From assembly GCA_014898415.1 (NCBI GenBank), contig RCTD01000029.1, forward strand, positions 665,051 through 729,050: DNA of 64,000 nt, read 5' to 3'. A program made the translations under genes and the position numbers. This document shows, piece after piece, positions 1 to 12,866 of this stretch. The notes below the pieces were generated by a model. The model was not told where the DNA came from. It was given only the letters and a program-made list of their open reading frames with translations, and ran no database searches. Source of the DNA: Stromatinia cepivora (taxonomy: Eukaryota; Ascomycota; Leotiomycetes; Helotiales; Sclerotiniaceae). The stretch's first letter is position 1; each line of letters starts with the position of its first letter.

Positions 1-2344
1 TCTCGTGACAAATAGGGCTGCAAAGAGAATTCAATTCTTATTATATATATTTCAAGAAAGATAATAAAAAAATTATCTATACTAAAATACAAAACAGAAT
101 ATATATGGTTTTATATATAATCAAAGGATACAAGGATATAGCTTTCTATTCGAATATATATTAAAATAATCAAAAAAAAGGTTTTTTTTAAAGATAATCG
201 ATAATATCAAAGGTATCGATAACGAATTAATATTTAAGGAGAAAAAGAGATATTCATTATAATATCAAAGATTCAATCATTTAGGTTCAAATAAGATCAA
301 GAATTTATACAAAATATCCAATATAATTAAGCCAATAAAGATCCCAATTGAATTAAATATTTGCAAAGTATATATATTCATCAAAATAATCAATTATATT
401 CCGAAACAATTAAATTTGTATAAATCAAAAAGATTCGAATTTATATATTTCGATATTATAGGATTATTCTTAAAATCGATTTGAAGGAATTGTTATTTTA
501 TATTGATTATTGATAATTATATAAAAATAAATTGGATTATATTATTTAAATAAAAAGATAATATAATTTAAATATTGAAAATTTGGAAAAAGGAAATAGA
601 ATTGATTATTAAAGAAAAAATTATTATAATTAGAATTAATAATATATCGGAACTTTTATAAACTATTTGTGAATAATTATCAGGTATTTAATTCGAAATT
701 GTAATAATTGTTTTTTTATATCAAAATGAATTTATAAAATAAAATATAAGGATTATAAAAGTAGATATAAAAGTAATATTAAAAAAAGCTGGATTATTAT
801 TAAAGTTTTGGGATGAAATTGTAAAGTACAATATTTATATTAAGAATTATATTAGTATTGATTTTAATATAAATAAAATAAATCAATTTTTTATAGAAAT
901 TTTTATAAGTATAGTATTAAATATAAAAATATATAAAGTTTAAAAGAATAAATATTATATTTATATTAATTTTAAGATTATTTTGAAAGAACAAAGATAT
1001 AATAAATTATAAAATATTTCGAAAATTGATATATTTTTAAGATATTTAAAAGTTATAAATAAATATATCAAAATATATTTTCTAAAGTTAGATTATATAT
1101 TTCGATTAAATAGAGTAATTATAAATGAATTTTATTAAAAAAAAGATTTGGATTTTAAATTAAAAAATTGTAAATTAGGTTTATAAGGAATAAAGAATCT
1201 AAAGTTAGATTAAAGATTTTATAATAGATCAATAATAAACAAAGCATTTTCTTTATTTTCAATATCAAATGTGATATTTGTATTATCTTCATTTCAAGTA
1301 TTCTTTTTAGTAGATATTATACTGAATTCAATGATTATATCAAATATCCCAATTGTTGAATTAAAATCAAATAAATTAGATATATCAATATCAATATATA
1401 ATGAAAATGAAAATAGTAATATTTAAAAGATAAATCAAGAATTTTCTTTTAAGAATATTTTAGATATCGAATTTATTATTTTAAAGGTTCTAATTTAAAA
1501 GTTAACTTTTGCAAATCCTAAATTTATATTGAAAACAAAATTTAAGATTGTTTTAAATTTTGTTGATAAATTTATTTTAGTAGGATTAGAAAGTGAAATA
1601 AATTTATAATTATTTAAAATTGAATAAAAGGATATAATAAATTTTGAAAATAAACCCTTAAGATATTTAATATAAAAACAAAAAAAAGATATAGAACAAG
1701 ATTTTGAAGGAGAATAGGAAAGCAAAATTATAAAGGTATTGATTATAATATCTATATAAACCAAAATTTAAGAAAATATAGAATATATTATAATTATAAT
1801 TTTAATTATTTATAAAATAGATCTTTATATCAAAAACAAAATTGTTTAGATTTTATAATTTTGTTGATAGATATAAATAATATAGAAGGTATAATATATT
1901 CGGTCGAAAAAGTTCTAAGAATCAAAATATTAAGAATTTATAAAGAAGTAATATTGGATTAAAAATATTTTGAAAAATGGAAGGAAGTTATTTAAAAAGA
2001 AATTATATTTTTGATTCAAAATGATATTTGGGAAGAATATATACTTTTCAAAAGAAATAATTTGATTTCGATAAAATAAATATTTATAATTAAGATAAAG
2101 GATAATAAGGTAGAATATTTCAAAGCAAGATTAATGATTTGAAGATTTAATTAAATATAAAAAAAAGATTATAATGAAATATTTATATTAATAATAAGAT
2201 TAGATATATTTAGATTATTTTTAATTATTATTACAAAGAAAAATTTGGAATATTTATATTTCGATATTAAAAATATTTTTATTGAATTGTATTTGAAGGA
2301 AAAAATCTATTTTGAATTATTTCAAGATATTAAAATCGAAAAGG
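1..2344 (+). pseudogene. COP1 pol, 5' part: degenerate copia integrase and start of reverse transcriptase
   Basis: The frame starts in the protease/pre-integrase region. The integrase core lies at about 420-940, with the block around 'RFEFIYFDI' at its start, the Asp region near 630-680 and 'AGLLLKFWDEIVKYN' near 790-830, typical of copia integrases before the 'WaeA' helix. A hydrophilic linker follows. From about 1970 the reverse transcriptase begins, including the 'FDIKNIF' block (the D-x-K-x-x-F motif of copia RT, D being the first catalytic Asp). Many codons are stops. The frame resumes at 12867 after the A1 insertion. Product is certainly non-functional. Confidence 0.82.
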
Positions 2345-2507
2345 TGTTAACAAGTCATATTGAGTGGGTGGGAAAGCATTATTTTTATAAGGTTATTTGG
2401 CTAGAAGCTATTATACAGGTTATGTGATTCGGTAGAATTATATGTAGACTAATCCCATTATAGTATAGTCCTATGCTTAGATATATGGTATGATTCAAAA
2501 TCCAATA
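2345..2507 (+). repeat. A1 left LTR
   Basis: 163 bp with TG start. The outer part is little mutated and close to the A3 and A2 copies. Preceded by TSD AAAGG at 2340-2344. Confidence 0.88.
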
Positions 2508-4055
2508 CTCCTTCAAAAATGTAATATATATAAAAATAGAAAGAGTTAAATTATAAATACCACAATTGGTTTAAATCGAATTAAACAATGTTAATCTGAA
2601 ATAGAAAGCCAATGGTATTGAATGATTATTCCTTTGCTAGATCTTTTAAAATTCAAAATCTAATAAGATTATTTCGAATAGAATAATCGCTTTACAATAA
2701 TATAATAATCTTTAAAGAATAATCAATACTCCTTTTTTCATAATAAAAATTAAAAGAAATCTATCTCTTCTATTTCCAATCCTTTAATCGTATTAGATTA
2801 GAGTCTTCAATTTTATATTACAGTATAAATGTTTCTTTTTAATAGAATAGTATATTCTATAAAGTTATATTTATAATTTTTCCTTTTGTAATAAAAGTAT
2901 AATTAGTTATTAACTAGAATAACTAGTAAACTACTAATTAGTAGTTCTTACTCTAAAGAATTATTATATCTATCGATTTCTAATATTATATTTATCTAAA
3001 TATTAATGATCTTTATATATTAGTTAATAAACTTTATTAATTATCAATTTTAGAAAACTATAATATCTATTAACCTCTAATATTATATTTGATTAGATAT
3101 CTAATGATCTTTATATATTATATAATAGAATCTAATATTCTTTTTATTTGGATATATATTTTTTTATTATTAATATAATTATTTATTCCTTTTAATATAT
3201 CGCTTTATATATCTTTTGATATATAATTTCCTTCTTTGATTTTATTTCCAATTCCTTTTATAATCATTTCCAATTTCATCTCCGGTTTTTTTATTAGGGA
3301 TATTCTTCTTCTTTTTTATAATTATTAATATAATTATTGTTGTAAATGTTGAATATAAAGATATAACAAAATAATATTAATCTAAAAATAAAAACAAAAT
3401 AGGATTGAAATAATATATAATAAATAATACATTAAAAGATAATAAAGTTGGTAATCATAATTACAAAAAAGAAGAATAAAAAGATATCGAAGATATTAAT
3501 AATAATATAAAAAAATAATAATTGGGAAAAGAATTGGATGTTAATAAAGAATCCTTAAAAAGAATATAAAGAATATTTCTCCAAAATAGAAATATTATTT
3601 TTCAAAACAAAAACAATAATATCTCCCCAATATAATACAATAAATTCCAAAGATACTTCAAATATTGAATCCATCATTCCAAAGGTTCTAATCCAAAAGT
3701 CAATTTTTGCAAACCTTGAATTTGTATCAAAAATAAAATTTAAGATTGTCTTAAATTTTATTGATAAATCCATTTCAATAGAATCAAAAAGCGAAGTAAA
3801 TCTATAATCATTTAAAATTGAATAAAAAGATATAATAAACCTTGAAAACGAATTTCTAAAGTATTTAAAACGAAAACAAATATAGGTTTTATAGTTTCTT
3901 CAAAAATTATATTAAAAATATAATCTTTAATATTTTTATTAAGTTTTCTATAGGAAATCTATTAACTATATAAAGATCGAAAATATTCGAGAAACAAAAA
4001 TATTCGAATTTTGTTTAAAAAGGTTTCGAAAGGTTTATTTTGTTTTATAAAATAC
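2508..4055. other. A1 internal segment left of B1, no autonomous gene
   Basis: Aligns with A2 19261-20810 and A3 51411-52780. It contains short A-rich stretches but no retroelement enzyme domain. The last five bases, AATAC, are the target duplicated by B1. Confidence 0.75.
3648..3884 (+). pseudogene. Captured fragment of copia family-1 pol inside A1
   Basis: About 79 codons match the linker between integrase and reverse transcriptase of copia copy E (about 30140-30365). Shared landmarks in order are 'IESIIPKV', 'KFKIVLNF' and 'LKYL.RKQ'. The match is in frame and in the + orientation. The same segment sits at the same place in A2 but is missing from A3, so it behaves as a passenger of some family A copies rather than as their gene. 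An alternative is that family A derives from a copia ancestor by deletion; the unrelated LTRs argue against this. Confidence 0.8.
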
Positions 4056-4364
4056 TATCACGGGATAGTATGATTACACAGCACTTTCAGGGATCGTTGA
4101 ATAGGTGGTACACATGATTGATAGAGTAAAAGAATTGAATGACTTGTTCTTGATTATATGAATCAAAAGCTGTATATATAGAACAAATGAATGGTTATCT
4201 AATCGATATACACTTTAATTAGGCTAGATCTTTGTTTATTAGTATATCAGGATCACTTTATTAATTGATGAATTGGTAAGGGTTAATAGATCCTTCATTT
4301 CGATTGGAAAGTATATGCTTTGATCCTTTATAAGATATAGAGGATTACAAGGCTTTCTATAATA
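4056..4364 (-). repeat. B1 3' LTR
   Basis: 309 bp. The outer end (TATCACGGGATAG) is well preserved, while the inner end has decayed from the expected CCGTGACA to TATAATA. Confidence 0.9.
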
Positions 4365-5239
4365 CACCCCCCAAATCGAAAGGCGATCTAAAACAAATGG
4401 AAAGGTATAGAAAATAATAATTTATATAATTCGTAAATAAATATATAAGGCGATTATAGGCAAATTTTAATCAAAGATTGATATAATATATAAATCTGAA
4501 ATAATCCTGGTATCCTTAGAATAAAAAAGAATTTGAATATATATAAATCGTAAATTTCTTTTGATCTTCAGCTTGCTATCTGCGATATTCTTCAAAATCA
4601 AGATTTTGAACAATAAAAAGAAAGTTTTCCATCAGAAGAATACAAATGATTAATCGATTTTATAGTGTAACAATCGAGAATGCATATAATTATTAAACTA
4701 TAATATATTGATCATAATAGCGAAGTAAAATAAATGAATTTTTTAAAGGTATATAAATCCCCTTTTTGCATTTTTGTTTTTGTTTTAATCAAGCTTTTAT
4801 TGATTATTATTATATTTAAAATTTCGGGATCTAAAAAGGCTAAACAAACAAATCTCAATTGTATTAGATAAACGGTGGTTAAAAAGAAAGTTTTAAAAGA
4901 ATCGAATACAAAAGAAAATCCTAGTATTTTTTTGAGGGATCAATAAATCGAATAAAAAGAATTAATAAATTTAATGTAGATAATGAATTAAAATATCGAT
5001 CTTTGGGAATATAGTTTAATTAAATCTGCTTTTAGAATAATATACTATTATCTATTTCAGAAATTGTTTCTTTTTGTTAAAGGAATTATTGCTTATCATA
5101 ATCAATTACTAATTATGGGTTCAAATAGTAATTTAAAGATAGATTTCATTTTTGAATTCTATTATATAATTGAAAGGTTTTATTAATCCTATATTTGTAA
5201 TTATCAAAATAAAGGTTATTCGATAAAAGAAAGAAAAAA
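4365..5239. other. B1 3' internal region, no gene recognised
   Basis: The part to about 4970 aligns with B0 (38131-38736), so it belongs to the family. Beyond that no second copy is in the window to compare with. A minus-strand frame at 5146-5400 overlaps the plus-strand frame described next, and neither can be proved from sequence alone. Confidence 0.55.
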
Positions 5240-5245
5240 AGGAAT

Positions 5246-5665
5246 GTTTTTTTATTTGATAATAATGATTTATTCGATTTTTCGATGCTGGATTTTTCGG
5301 ACAATGAATTAAATGAAGAAGAGAGAGAAAAAAGATCATTGAAAGTTGCTGGTTCTCCAATCAAAATAAGAGATAAAGGGAGTTGTAGGGAAAGGAACAA
5401 TCATTTATACATTCGATGCATGAAATCGTTGATCGTTAGGAGATATAATTTTTACAGTGAATACTTTGTTGATTCTTCCAAACCGAATAATCGTTGGTAT
5501 TGGAATTGTAGTATTTATTTATATACTCCCTTACCGATTTTCCTTTATTCTTTAATAAATTATTATATCATTATTCATCAACAAAATTCGAAAATAAATT
5601 CTTCGTTCATCCCCTACCTTTATAATATATTGATTATTGATTGTATAATCCAAATAAGGATATAG
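5246..5665 (+). CDS. Unrecognised plus-strand reading frame in the 3' region of B1 (antisense to pol)
   Basis: Open from about 5246, with the first Met codon at 5285, to a TAG at 5663-5665 that could be a RIP-altered CAG. Beyond it the frame continues to about 5815 with only a few stops. The N-terminal part is acidic, then Arg/Lys-rich, around 'SMLDFSDNELNEEEREKRS'. This looks like a natural disordered segment rather than random AT-rich translation. The C-terminal half is rich in Tyr, Ile and Asn, as expected for RIP-altered coding sequence. I recognise no family. The opposite strand is also open over part of this span, so the coding direction is uncertain. Confidence 0.3.
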   Translation, partial: VFLFDNNDLFDFSMLDFSDNELNEEEREKRSLKVAGSPIKIRDKGSCRERNNHLYIRCMKSLIVRRYNFYSEYFVDSSKPNNRWYWNCSIYLYTPLPIFLYSLINYYIIIHQQNSKINSSFIPYLYNILIIDCIIQIRI

Positions 5666-5810
5666 AATTATAATAAAAATGATATTGGAGATCGAGAAAA
5701 AAAAAGAAATTGTTCTTTTATCCCCATATTGTTGTTTTTTTTTTCCTCATTATATTACTTATTAGAATCCTTGAAAGATTGAGTAGAAGAAGTATATTAT
5801 AATTTCGGAA

Positions 5811-6047
5811 AACGATAATGAGGATAAGAAAGAAAAAGTGGTGAAAAAGAAAAAGAAGAAAAAGCGGATAGTATATTCAAAGAAGAAAAAAAGGAGGGAT
5901 AATCCTTTAACTCCTGTAATATTGATAGTATTAATAGTTTTGATTGTTTCAATTATTCTTTATTCCTTAACTATTGCAGATAATCCAGAGGCTCTTTTAT
6001 TTGAACTTCAAATTATTGAGTTTAGAAAAAAGCTTATCCTTTTTTAA
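5811..6047 (+). CDS. Unrecognised plus-strand frame: basic stretch followed by one membrane segment
   Basis: The frame reads an acidic start, then a lysine-rich block, with a possible Met at 5838. A hydrophobic stretch of about 19 residues starting 'PVILIVLIVLIV' follows, then a short polar tail, ending at TAA. The pattern of charged cytosolic head plus one transmembrane helix is plausible for a real small protein. It lies on the same strand as the 5246 frame but in another frame. It is antisense to the B1 element and ends about 240 bases short of the antisense RNase H. It could also be a chance product of A-rich sequence. No family recognised. Confidence 0.3.
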   Translation, partial: NDNEDKKEKVVKKKKKKKRIVYSKKKKRRDNPLTPVILIVLIVLIVSIILYSLTIADNPEALLFELQIIEFRKKLILF

Positions 6048-6289
6048 GGATAAAAAAGTAAAAAGCAAAAAAATGATCGGTTTTGATTATTTTTTGTTTC
6101 CCGATGAATATAGAATATACAAATTGAAGCATATTATAGAAAAGTATAATAGTTTAGGATACCAAATAGAATTTATTTTATTTATATTAAAAGGAAGAAA
6201 TACAAACTCCAGATTATTGTTATTTAAGCTTTATAATCATTATTATTCAAACTTTATGATTCTATTACTTATATCTTATAGATTAAAAA

Positions 6290-9200
6290 AGGATTGAAAA
6301 TATTCGAACTTTTGTTTTATAAAGTTCTTAATAAGTCTATTAGTAGTTATATCGATGATCAATAGATAGATTACATAAAAGTTCCTTTTTGAATATTCTT
6401 GATGTAATTATATATTTTGGATATCGATATAATATAGTTTTGTAATGATCTGTTTGTTTTTATCAATCACCAATTTGATTATTTATTGATTATTGTAGAA
6501 GATTGTTATAAATTCTTTTATTACTAGATCGATCTTTTTTAAAAAATATAAGGTTGCTATAGTTTCTTTTGATATACACTTAACTCTAAGAAATTCTGTT
6601 TCGATAATCGAAATGGTTATGGTATTTTGTTTAGATACTTTCTATATAATTAAACTATCGAAAAGGAATATAATGTATTTTTAAAATAATCAATAAATAT
6701 CTGGATCATTCGCAAAAGAAGTATTTGAAAAAACGAAAAGTTGTAGTATTTGATCATCGCTATATTGGATTACAAGATACCTTATATTTCATAAATATTG
6801 TAAACAATGATCGATAGCTTTTATATAATCGCTCGATAGATTGGTCAAATAATGACTTAGTTGTGAAATAGCGAATGATACATCCGTTCTTATAGTGATT
6901 ACAGTATATAATATTGAGTCCATTTTCTTTTAATATATTTTTATAATATATATAGGAGCTTGATTCTGATTTTTCTGAAATATTATTATCGGAAGCGATA
7001 TACTTATTATTCTATTTGTTACTTTGAATTTCTTAGTAATCTTTTCAATATATATATTATAAACTAATTACAATTTTTTTTTGAATCGATTATAAAGTAT
7101 ACATATATTTAGAAATTATTTAATATTTCTCAGATCTTATAGTTCATATACAATTTTGATTCTTTTAATGATTTTTGTGGGAATTGATTCGTTTTTTTTA
7201 TGATAAATGATTTGAATGTTGTTTACAAAGAAAAGAATTATGATGGTGTGTTTTGGATTAATATATAAATACGGTTTCTTTTTGTATTATATTAATCCTA
7301 ATTTCTCGAATATTCGAATGAAATCCTTAAACTATATAATTGGGGAATCTTATAGATTATACAAAACTTAATTGATTATAATATTTTTGTTTAGGATTTT
7401 GTATTTATTAAGTAGATAGTATATAATTGGGGTATCGAAAGGATTGTGTAGAGTATTGACAAAGATGTTGATTATATTGTATTGCTTTGTTTCGAGATTG
7501 TATTTAATAATGATTATTATTATGATTCGGAATAATCGGTCTGCTAATATAATGGTGTAAATAATTTCAATAGTATTTTTAATCTGAAGATCTTTTTGTA
7601 TTATTAAATATAAACAATAATAAATGATTAGATTTTGATTATTATATTTATATATAAATATTTATTAAAGGGGGATTGATTTTGAAGATTCCAATCTAGA
7701 ATCGATTTCATGTCAGGTTTTCCTAGCCTTAAGGTTATTAATCTTAAGATTGCAATTCTGTTTGAACCAATATTCTATTTGATGATCTTCTAATTAGTAA
7801 TAAAAACAAGGTAATTTTGGAATTGCAAATATATGAATTTGAGGAAATAATATTGTTTATAATCTATTGATTATAGATCAAATGAAAGGCAATAATGATT
7901 TTATTTCAATTCCAATAATGATTATATTATAAACTATTACAAATTGAGAATATTCCTCTATATCATCCATTCCTTATTGATCAGATCAAAATATAAAATG
8001 AAAGTTATTTAAACAAAATAATCCTATTGAATCTATTCTTTAAAATATAATAATTTCTATATAGAATCCAGCATTAGAATCGCTCCCTTAATAGTATTAC
8101 TATATACACAATTGCTTTTGTATACATATTAATTGCTCTAGGATATAAAAATTAGATAATTCCCAAAAGAAAAATAACTCTGAATAATAATCATATAATT
8201 GAAACTCAAATAGATTAATCTAAACCCTAGATATTTCAATCCTTATAATACAAACTTTCTTAGACATTTATTCGAGATTATAAATCCATGAATCCTTTAT
8301 AAATCAATCAAATGAATATATAAAATACAGTAATCTTTATAATAATTAGATTTTTTTTATAGAATACTTTGATTAATCATTTTAATATATATACTTCTTT
8401 TTGGAATATTGAAATTGATTGATTAGAATAGTTTTTGAATTACTTTTGTATATATTATAAAGAATTTCAATAATATAATTAGTAAGTTTATACTTCATAT
8501 TCCCTATATTAATATATTCGATAAAATCGGGATCTGTATTATTATTATAAATATCTTTTTAAATAATACCAATATCTTTATCTGCGAAATGTAATTGTTT
8601 TCAATAAAAGAATCGGTTTCTTCAATTTCTTTAATAAAAAAATCGATCGATATTTATATATCTTCATTATATATCTTATCTTCATTATTTAAAGGATTAA
8701 ATGAATTGGATAATCCTAAATCGATTTCTTTATTTCTATTATCATCCTCCAGATTTATATTTACCCCTAAGATTAACTTATTTGTAAACAATAGATCTAA
8801 AATATATTTAATAAATAAATCAAGGGTTTTTCGATCTATAAAAATAGATAGATAAATGAAGTTTTTATGATTATCTTTGTTTTGAATAATCATCCTATTT
8901 AATTCAATATAATCTTATAAGTTAAAAATTCTAGCAAACTATTTAAACTCTTCTATAATATAAATATCGATTATTCGATTAATGGAATTCATACAATAAA
9001 TGAATACCTTATTGAACATTATATTTTGAATAATAATAACTTTATTAAGCTTAGATATTCATATACAGTAAATCAATATATTTGGGATATAACCCATTAA
9101 ATACCTAATATATATTTGAGGATTGGTTTTGTACTATTTTCTATTAATTCCAGTTTCTTTGTTCTTATTTAAAGGATAAATTTGGTATCTATATTTGTAG

Positions 9201-10480
9201 ATTCCATTTCAATTGGGATAGAAATTGTTAAATATTTTCTTTGTAAATAGGGGATTATCTTTGCAAAGATAATTATGGAATTATATATCGAATATTTTAT
9301 TAAACGATTTGAAGGATTTGATCTTTAAAGGATTTATATTATATAAATAAATAGCAATTTGTATTACTTCCATTTACAATTTGTCCAATAAACTTATTGT
9401 AATTTATATTTTTATTTGTTTTATAATTATTTCTTATTCTATATATTCTGATCCTTTATTAGGTTTATATATATGAAATAAGGATAACTCGAATTCGATA
9501 CCTTCTTGTTTGATCCATTTCTCAAATAATATTGCTTCCATAACTCCAATAATAGATATATCATTATCCTATTTGATTATTACAATCATTAGATTATACT
9601 TATGATGAACCTAGATTATAAAACTTTAGATAATTGTAAATACTTTATTATATATTTTATAATAGATTAAATATAAAAAGATCTTATTATAATATATTTC
9701 TTTGATTAGTAAAAACTATAATATATTGTTATACTCTTTATCGAAATCAAAAAGATCTTATTGAATTTTGTAGAAGAATCGAAATAGTTGGTGATCATTT
9801 GGAATGCGAGAAATGATTTGTTTTGTATAAATACAAATGCAATCAGTATAATTAGAACAAGTAATATTTTTTATTTTGATATTTTGTATTGTAAATATTA
9901 AATATTCAAAAACTTCCTTTTTCAAATATTTAGAACGTTTATATTATATTTTATTTATATCTTTTTTTGGGAGAGATAGATTGCAAGAACAATAAAATAC
10001 TTTGTTTATTTTTCTACTTATTATTGGATATATTATAAAAGGATTGCTTACAGGAATAGATAAAAAAGTATTCAAATAAATAGAAAACGATTTGTATTCT
10101 AAAAATACAAGATTTTCAGTACAAATACATTGAACAATTACTATATTATTTATATAATCTCTTTTACGAAGAATATAATCATATCCTGAAAACTATAAGC
10201 CAGTTTTCTCCAATCGAATTTCCAAAACAATATTAATATGAAAACCAGGGATGAATACTATATCGTTCAAAATCAAATCATTATTAGAATAACTTTCTCT
10301 TTTGATGATCCCTTTAATAATACAAATCCCACATCCTAAAACTTGGAAATTGGAAATGCCTACTTCTACAAAATCATTAAAATTGAATAATCGATATCGA
10401 TAATCATCCAATAAAGATATATCATTTATGATATATATAACACCACAATTATCGAACAAAATACTATTGAATAGATAATA
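6290..10480 (-). pseudogene. B1 pol: degenerate copia family-2 protease, integrase, reverse transcriptase and RNase H
   Basis: Read on the minus strand. Protease-like block at 10459-10193, with 'FDNCGVIYIINDISLL' where copia proteases have D-S/T-G followed by H-(I/V)-x-N. Pre-integrase and integrase at about 9900-9100, recognised by comparison with B4 and B2. A linker at about 8890-8650 is conserved in all three family-2 copies. RT at about 8240-7080 ends in the block equivalent to 'DLG.(A/T)KWFL..I'. RNase H ends near 6290 with blocks such as 'RTDVSFAISQLSHYLTN', 'TEFL' and 'TNRLIKNFIKQKF'. Numerous TAA and TGA codons show it is inactive. Confidence 0.82.
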
Positions 10481-11379
10481 TATTTTTACTACTATAAAGT
10501 ATACCCCTGATTAATTATATCGAATATTTAAAATAATAATATTAATTGAAGATCCTGAAAAATCAATGGAATCTTTTATTCATTTTTTTTTAATTCAATC
10601 AAAATAAAACTACTTCTATAAATACAATCTTATTCGATCCTTAATTACTTGTAGCTCGTTTTCATTGAATACCTTTTTGAACGATGGATTAGTTCTTCCG
10701 ATAAGCGTTAATTTTATGGCTTTGCAATTATATACAATATAATTATAATTAATTTTATTATTCTATTCAGATTCGGTTCTACAAAGATATTCCCAAATCT
10801 TCTTGATCTTTTAATTGTTTCCAGAATTGATACTCTTCTTATTCTTTTTAAATCTTTTATCATTTTAAAAAAAGATAAATATAGAATATACTCCTTCTTT
10901 AACTTTTAAAGAAATAAAATCCTGAAAGATTAATCCTCCAAAAACATTTCCAAATTATTTGAATGAAAGATTAAATAATCTAAATTGATTATTTATCTCG
11001 ATCTATATAATTATAATATTTACCTAGATTAAAAGTATCCTAATATCAACAACTTATAGAAAAGTATTAATAACGATTTCATTTTATACTTTAATAATCT
11101 TATATACAAAAGCTTTGATATAAACTATAATCCAATCCCTATACCATTTAACAAAATCGATTCTACCAAACAAAACTTATACTAGAACAGACCGATATTT
11201 TTATAATACTACAAACTTAATAATAATTATCATAAATATAAACTTCTTTTTGAATACATTGATAATTATTTTGAATGAAAGAATTATAATACTCTGATTG
11301 AAAATGAATAATTTTATAAAATATATTTGATCAATTAATAATTCAATCCATTTATAAACATCCTTAAAAGCTTTATAAT

Positions 11380-11830
11380 TTTGTATATATTTTTATTATC
11401 AATATCGATATTTCAATTGAAAAAAAGCAAACTCGAAGGAGATTTCTTAAAAAGTAATTGGAAATAAAACAATAAATCTATTAGGAATAAATCCTAATAT
11501 ATTATCATTAGAATCTTTTATTTTTGTATTTTCATTAATATCTTCCTTAAATTAAATCATTATAAAATATTCCGAAAATTCCTTTTGATATTGAATTTGT
11601 TTCTTTTGATTATATTTGGCTTGAAGATTGATAACAGAAAATAAAACAAATGATTTGATTGAGAATCAATCGATCTAAATATAAATAAGTTTATTTGTCA
11701 AATCGAAATTTGAAATAGATATTGTTAATATAGAAACAAACAGATTATTCTTTGAATTGATTGAATCCCAGATTCCTTGAATTTGATATTTATTTTTCAA
11801 ATATAAATATCATTTCAGTTATTAAATATA
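11380..11830 (-). pseudogene. B1 gag remnant
   Basis: Corresponds position by position to B4 57725-58175 and B2 39220-39660. The frame is polar and coiled-coil-like in the middle, with Lys/Gln/Glu-rich turns. There is no visible zinc knuckle. Called gag from its position just downstream of the 5' LTR and upstream of protease. Confidence 0.5.
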
Positions 11831-12006
11831 GATTATAAAAAGAAAATCGTTTTGATCCTTTGCTATATTGAATAAAAGTAATTGAATTAATATAAATATT
11901 GAATTATAAATGAAATAGGAATAATATTTTAAAAATAATCCCTTAAATACTTAATAATCATTGAATAGAAAGTTACATAGATTTTAAAAATTACCAGACT
12001 TATAAT

Positions 12007-12315
12007 TATCACAGGATAATATAATTACACAGCACTTTCAAGGATTGTTGAATAAATAGTATACATAATTAATAAAATAAAAGAATTAAATGATTTATCC
12101 TTGATTATATAAATCAAAAACTATATATATAGAACAAATGAATGATTATTTCATCGATATATATCTTAATTAGATTAAATCTTTGTTTATTAGTATATCA
12201 GGATCACCTTATCAATTGATGGATTAATAAGGGCTAGTAGATCCTTCATTCCGATTGGAAAGTATACACTTTGATCCTTTATAAGATACAGGGGATTGCG
12301 GGGCTTTCCGTGACA
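12007..12315 (-). repeat. B1 5' LTR
   Basis: 309 bp. The outer end, closing ...GGGGCTTTCCGTGACA at 12315, is intact, while the inner end (TATCACAGGATAAT) carries transitions. TSD AATAC follows at 12316-12320. Confidence 0.9.
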
Positions 12316-12703
12316 AATACTTATTTCAAAATAAAAAGACTTCCGAAAGAAAAAAGAGATATCAAAGGAATCAATTGATTTTCGAATTGTCGGAAAAAGG
12401 GTATAAAAAGGTAGCATTTTCTATTTAAATAATTTCCTAAAATGAATTCTTCTGTATTAATTATATTATTGAAATTCAATTCTGTTAATATATTTAATAT
12501 AACAAGCTTCCTCATTTGTCTATTAAATAATCTATAATTCTATTCGATCCTACTCTACAAATGTATTTAATATAATAGACTTCCTTACTCAACTATATCG
12601 ATCTTGTTTATTTACTTTGTTGAATCTATTAAAGATTTGATTTTTCATTCCAGAAAATTAACCCTAAATTATACAATAATATATAGAACCCAGACTTATA
12701 ATT
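12316..12703. other. A1 internal segment right of B1
   Basis: Aligns with A2 20810-21187 and A3 52770-53221. No gene domain is seen. Confidence 0.7.
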
Positions 12704-12866
12704 TATTAACAAATTATATTGAATAAATAAAAAAGCATTATTTTTATAAGATTATTTAGCTAGAAGCTATTATACAGATTGTATAATTCAATAGAATCAT
12801 ATACAGACTAATCCCATTATAATATAGTCCCATACTTAGATATACGGTATGATCCAAAATCCAACA
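12704..12866 (+). repeat. A1 right LTR
   Basis: 163 bp, TATTAAC...CCAACA. The outer 60 bases keep the family consensus, and the inner part is more mutated. Followed by TSD AAAGG at 12867-12871. Confidence 0.88.

Larger units (their letters stand above)
4056..12315 (-). mobile_element. B1: full-length Ty1/copia family-2 retrotransposon
   Basis: LTRs of 309 bp at 4056-4364 and 12007-12315, with near-perfect inverted ends (TGTCACGG...CCGTGACA before mutation). The TSD AATAC is at 4051-4055 and 12316-12320, matching the uninterrupted site in A3 near 52770. Sense is minus: gag about 11.8-11.4 kb, protease about 10.45 kb, integrase about 9.8-9.1 kb, RT about 8.2-7.1 kb, RNase H about 7.0-6.3 kb. 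A 1.9-kb region follows RNase H before the 3' LTR, unusually long for a copia element. This is the only copy in the window with both LTRs and all domains. Confidence 0.92.
2345..12866 (+). mobile_element. A1: non-autonomous LTR retroelement of family A, split by copia element B1
   Basis: Terminal repeats of 163 bp at 2345-2507 and 12704-12866 begin TGTTAAC (TATTAAC on the right after a G-to-A change) and end CCAATA/CCAACA. The 5-bp target duplication is AAAGG on both sides. Without B1 and its TSD the element is about 2.26 kb, the same as A2. No protease, RT or integrase is visible. The internal part at 2508-4050 and 12321-12703 aligns with A2. The strand is arbitrary, chosen to match the copia fragment it carries. 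All three family A copies in the window lie in the same orientation. Confidence 0.88.

Noticed and set aside
1495..1764. Minus-strand open frame opposite COP1
   Set aside because: It is the antisense of the copia integrase-RT linker. The same shadow appears opposite A1, A2, D and E at the equivalent place.
8595..8855. Plus-strand open frame in B1, with equivalents opposite B2 and B4
   Set aside because: Antisense of the family-2 integrase-RT linker, which reads as protein in the element's sense direction in all three copies.
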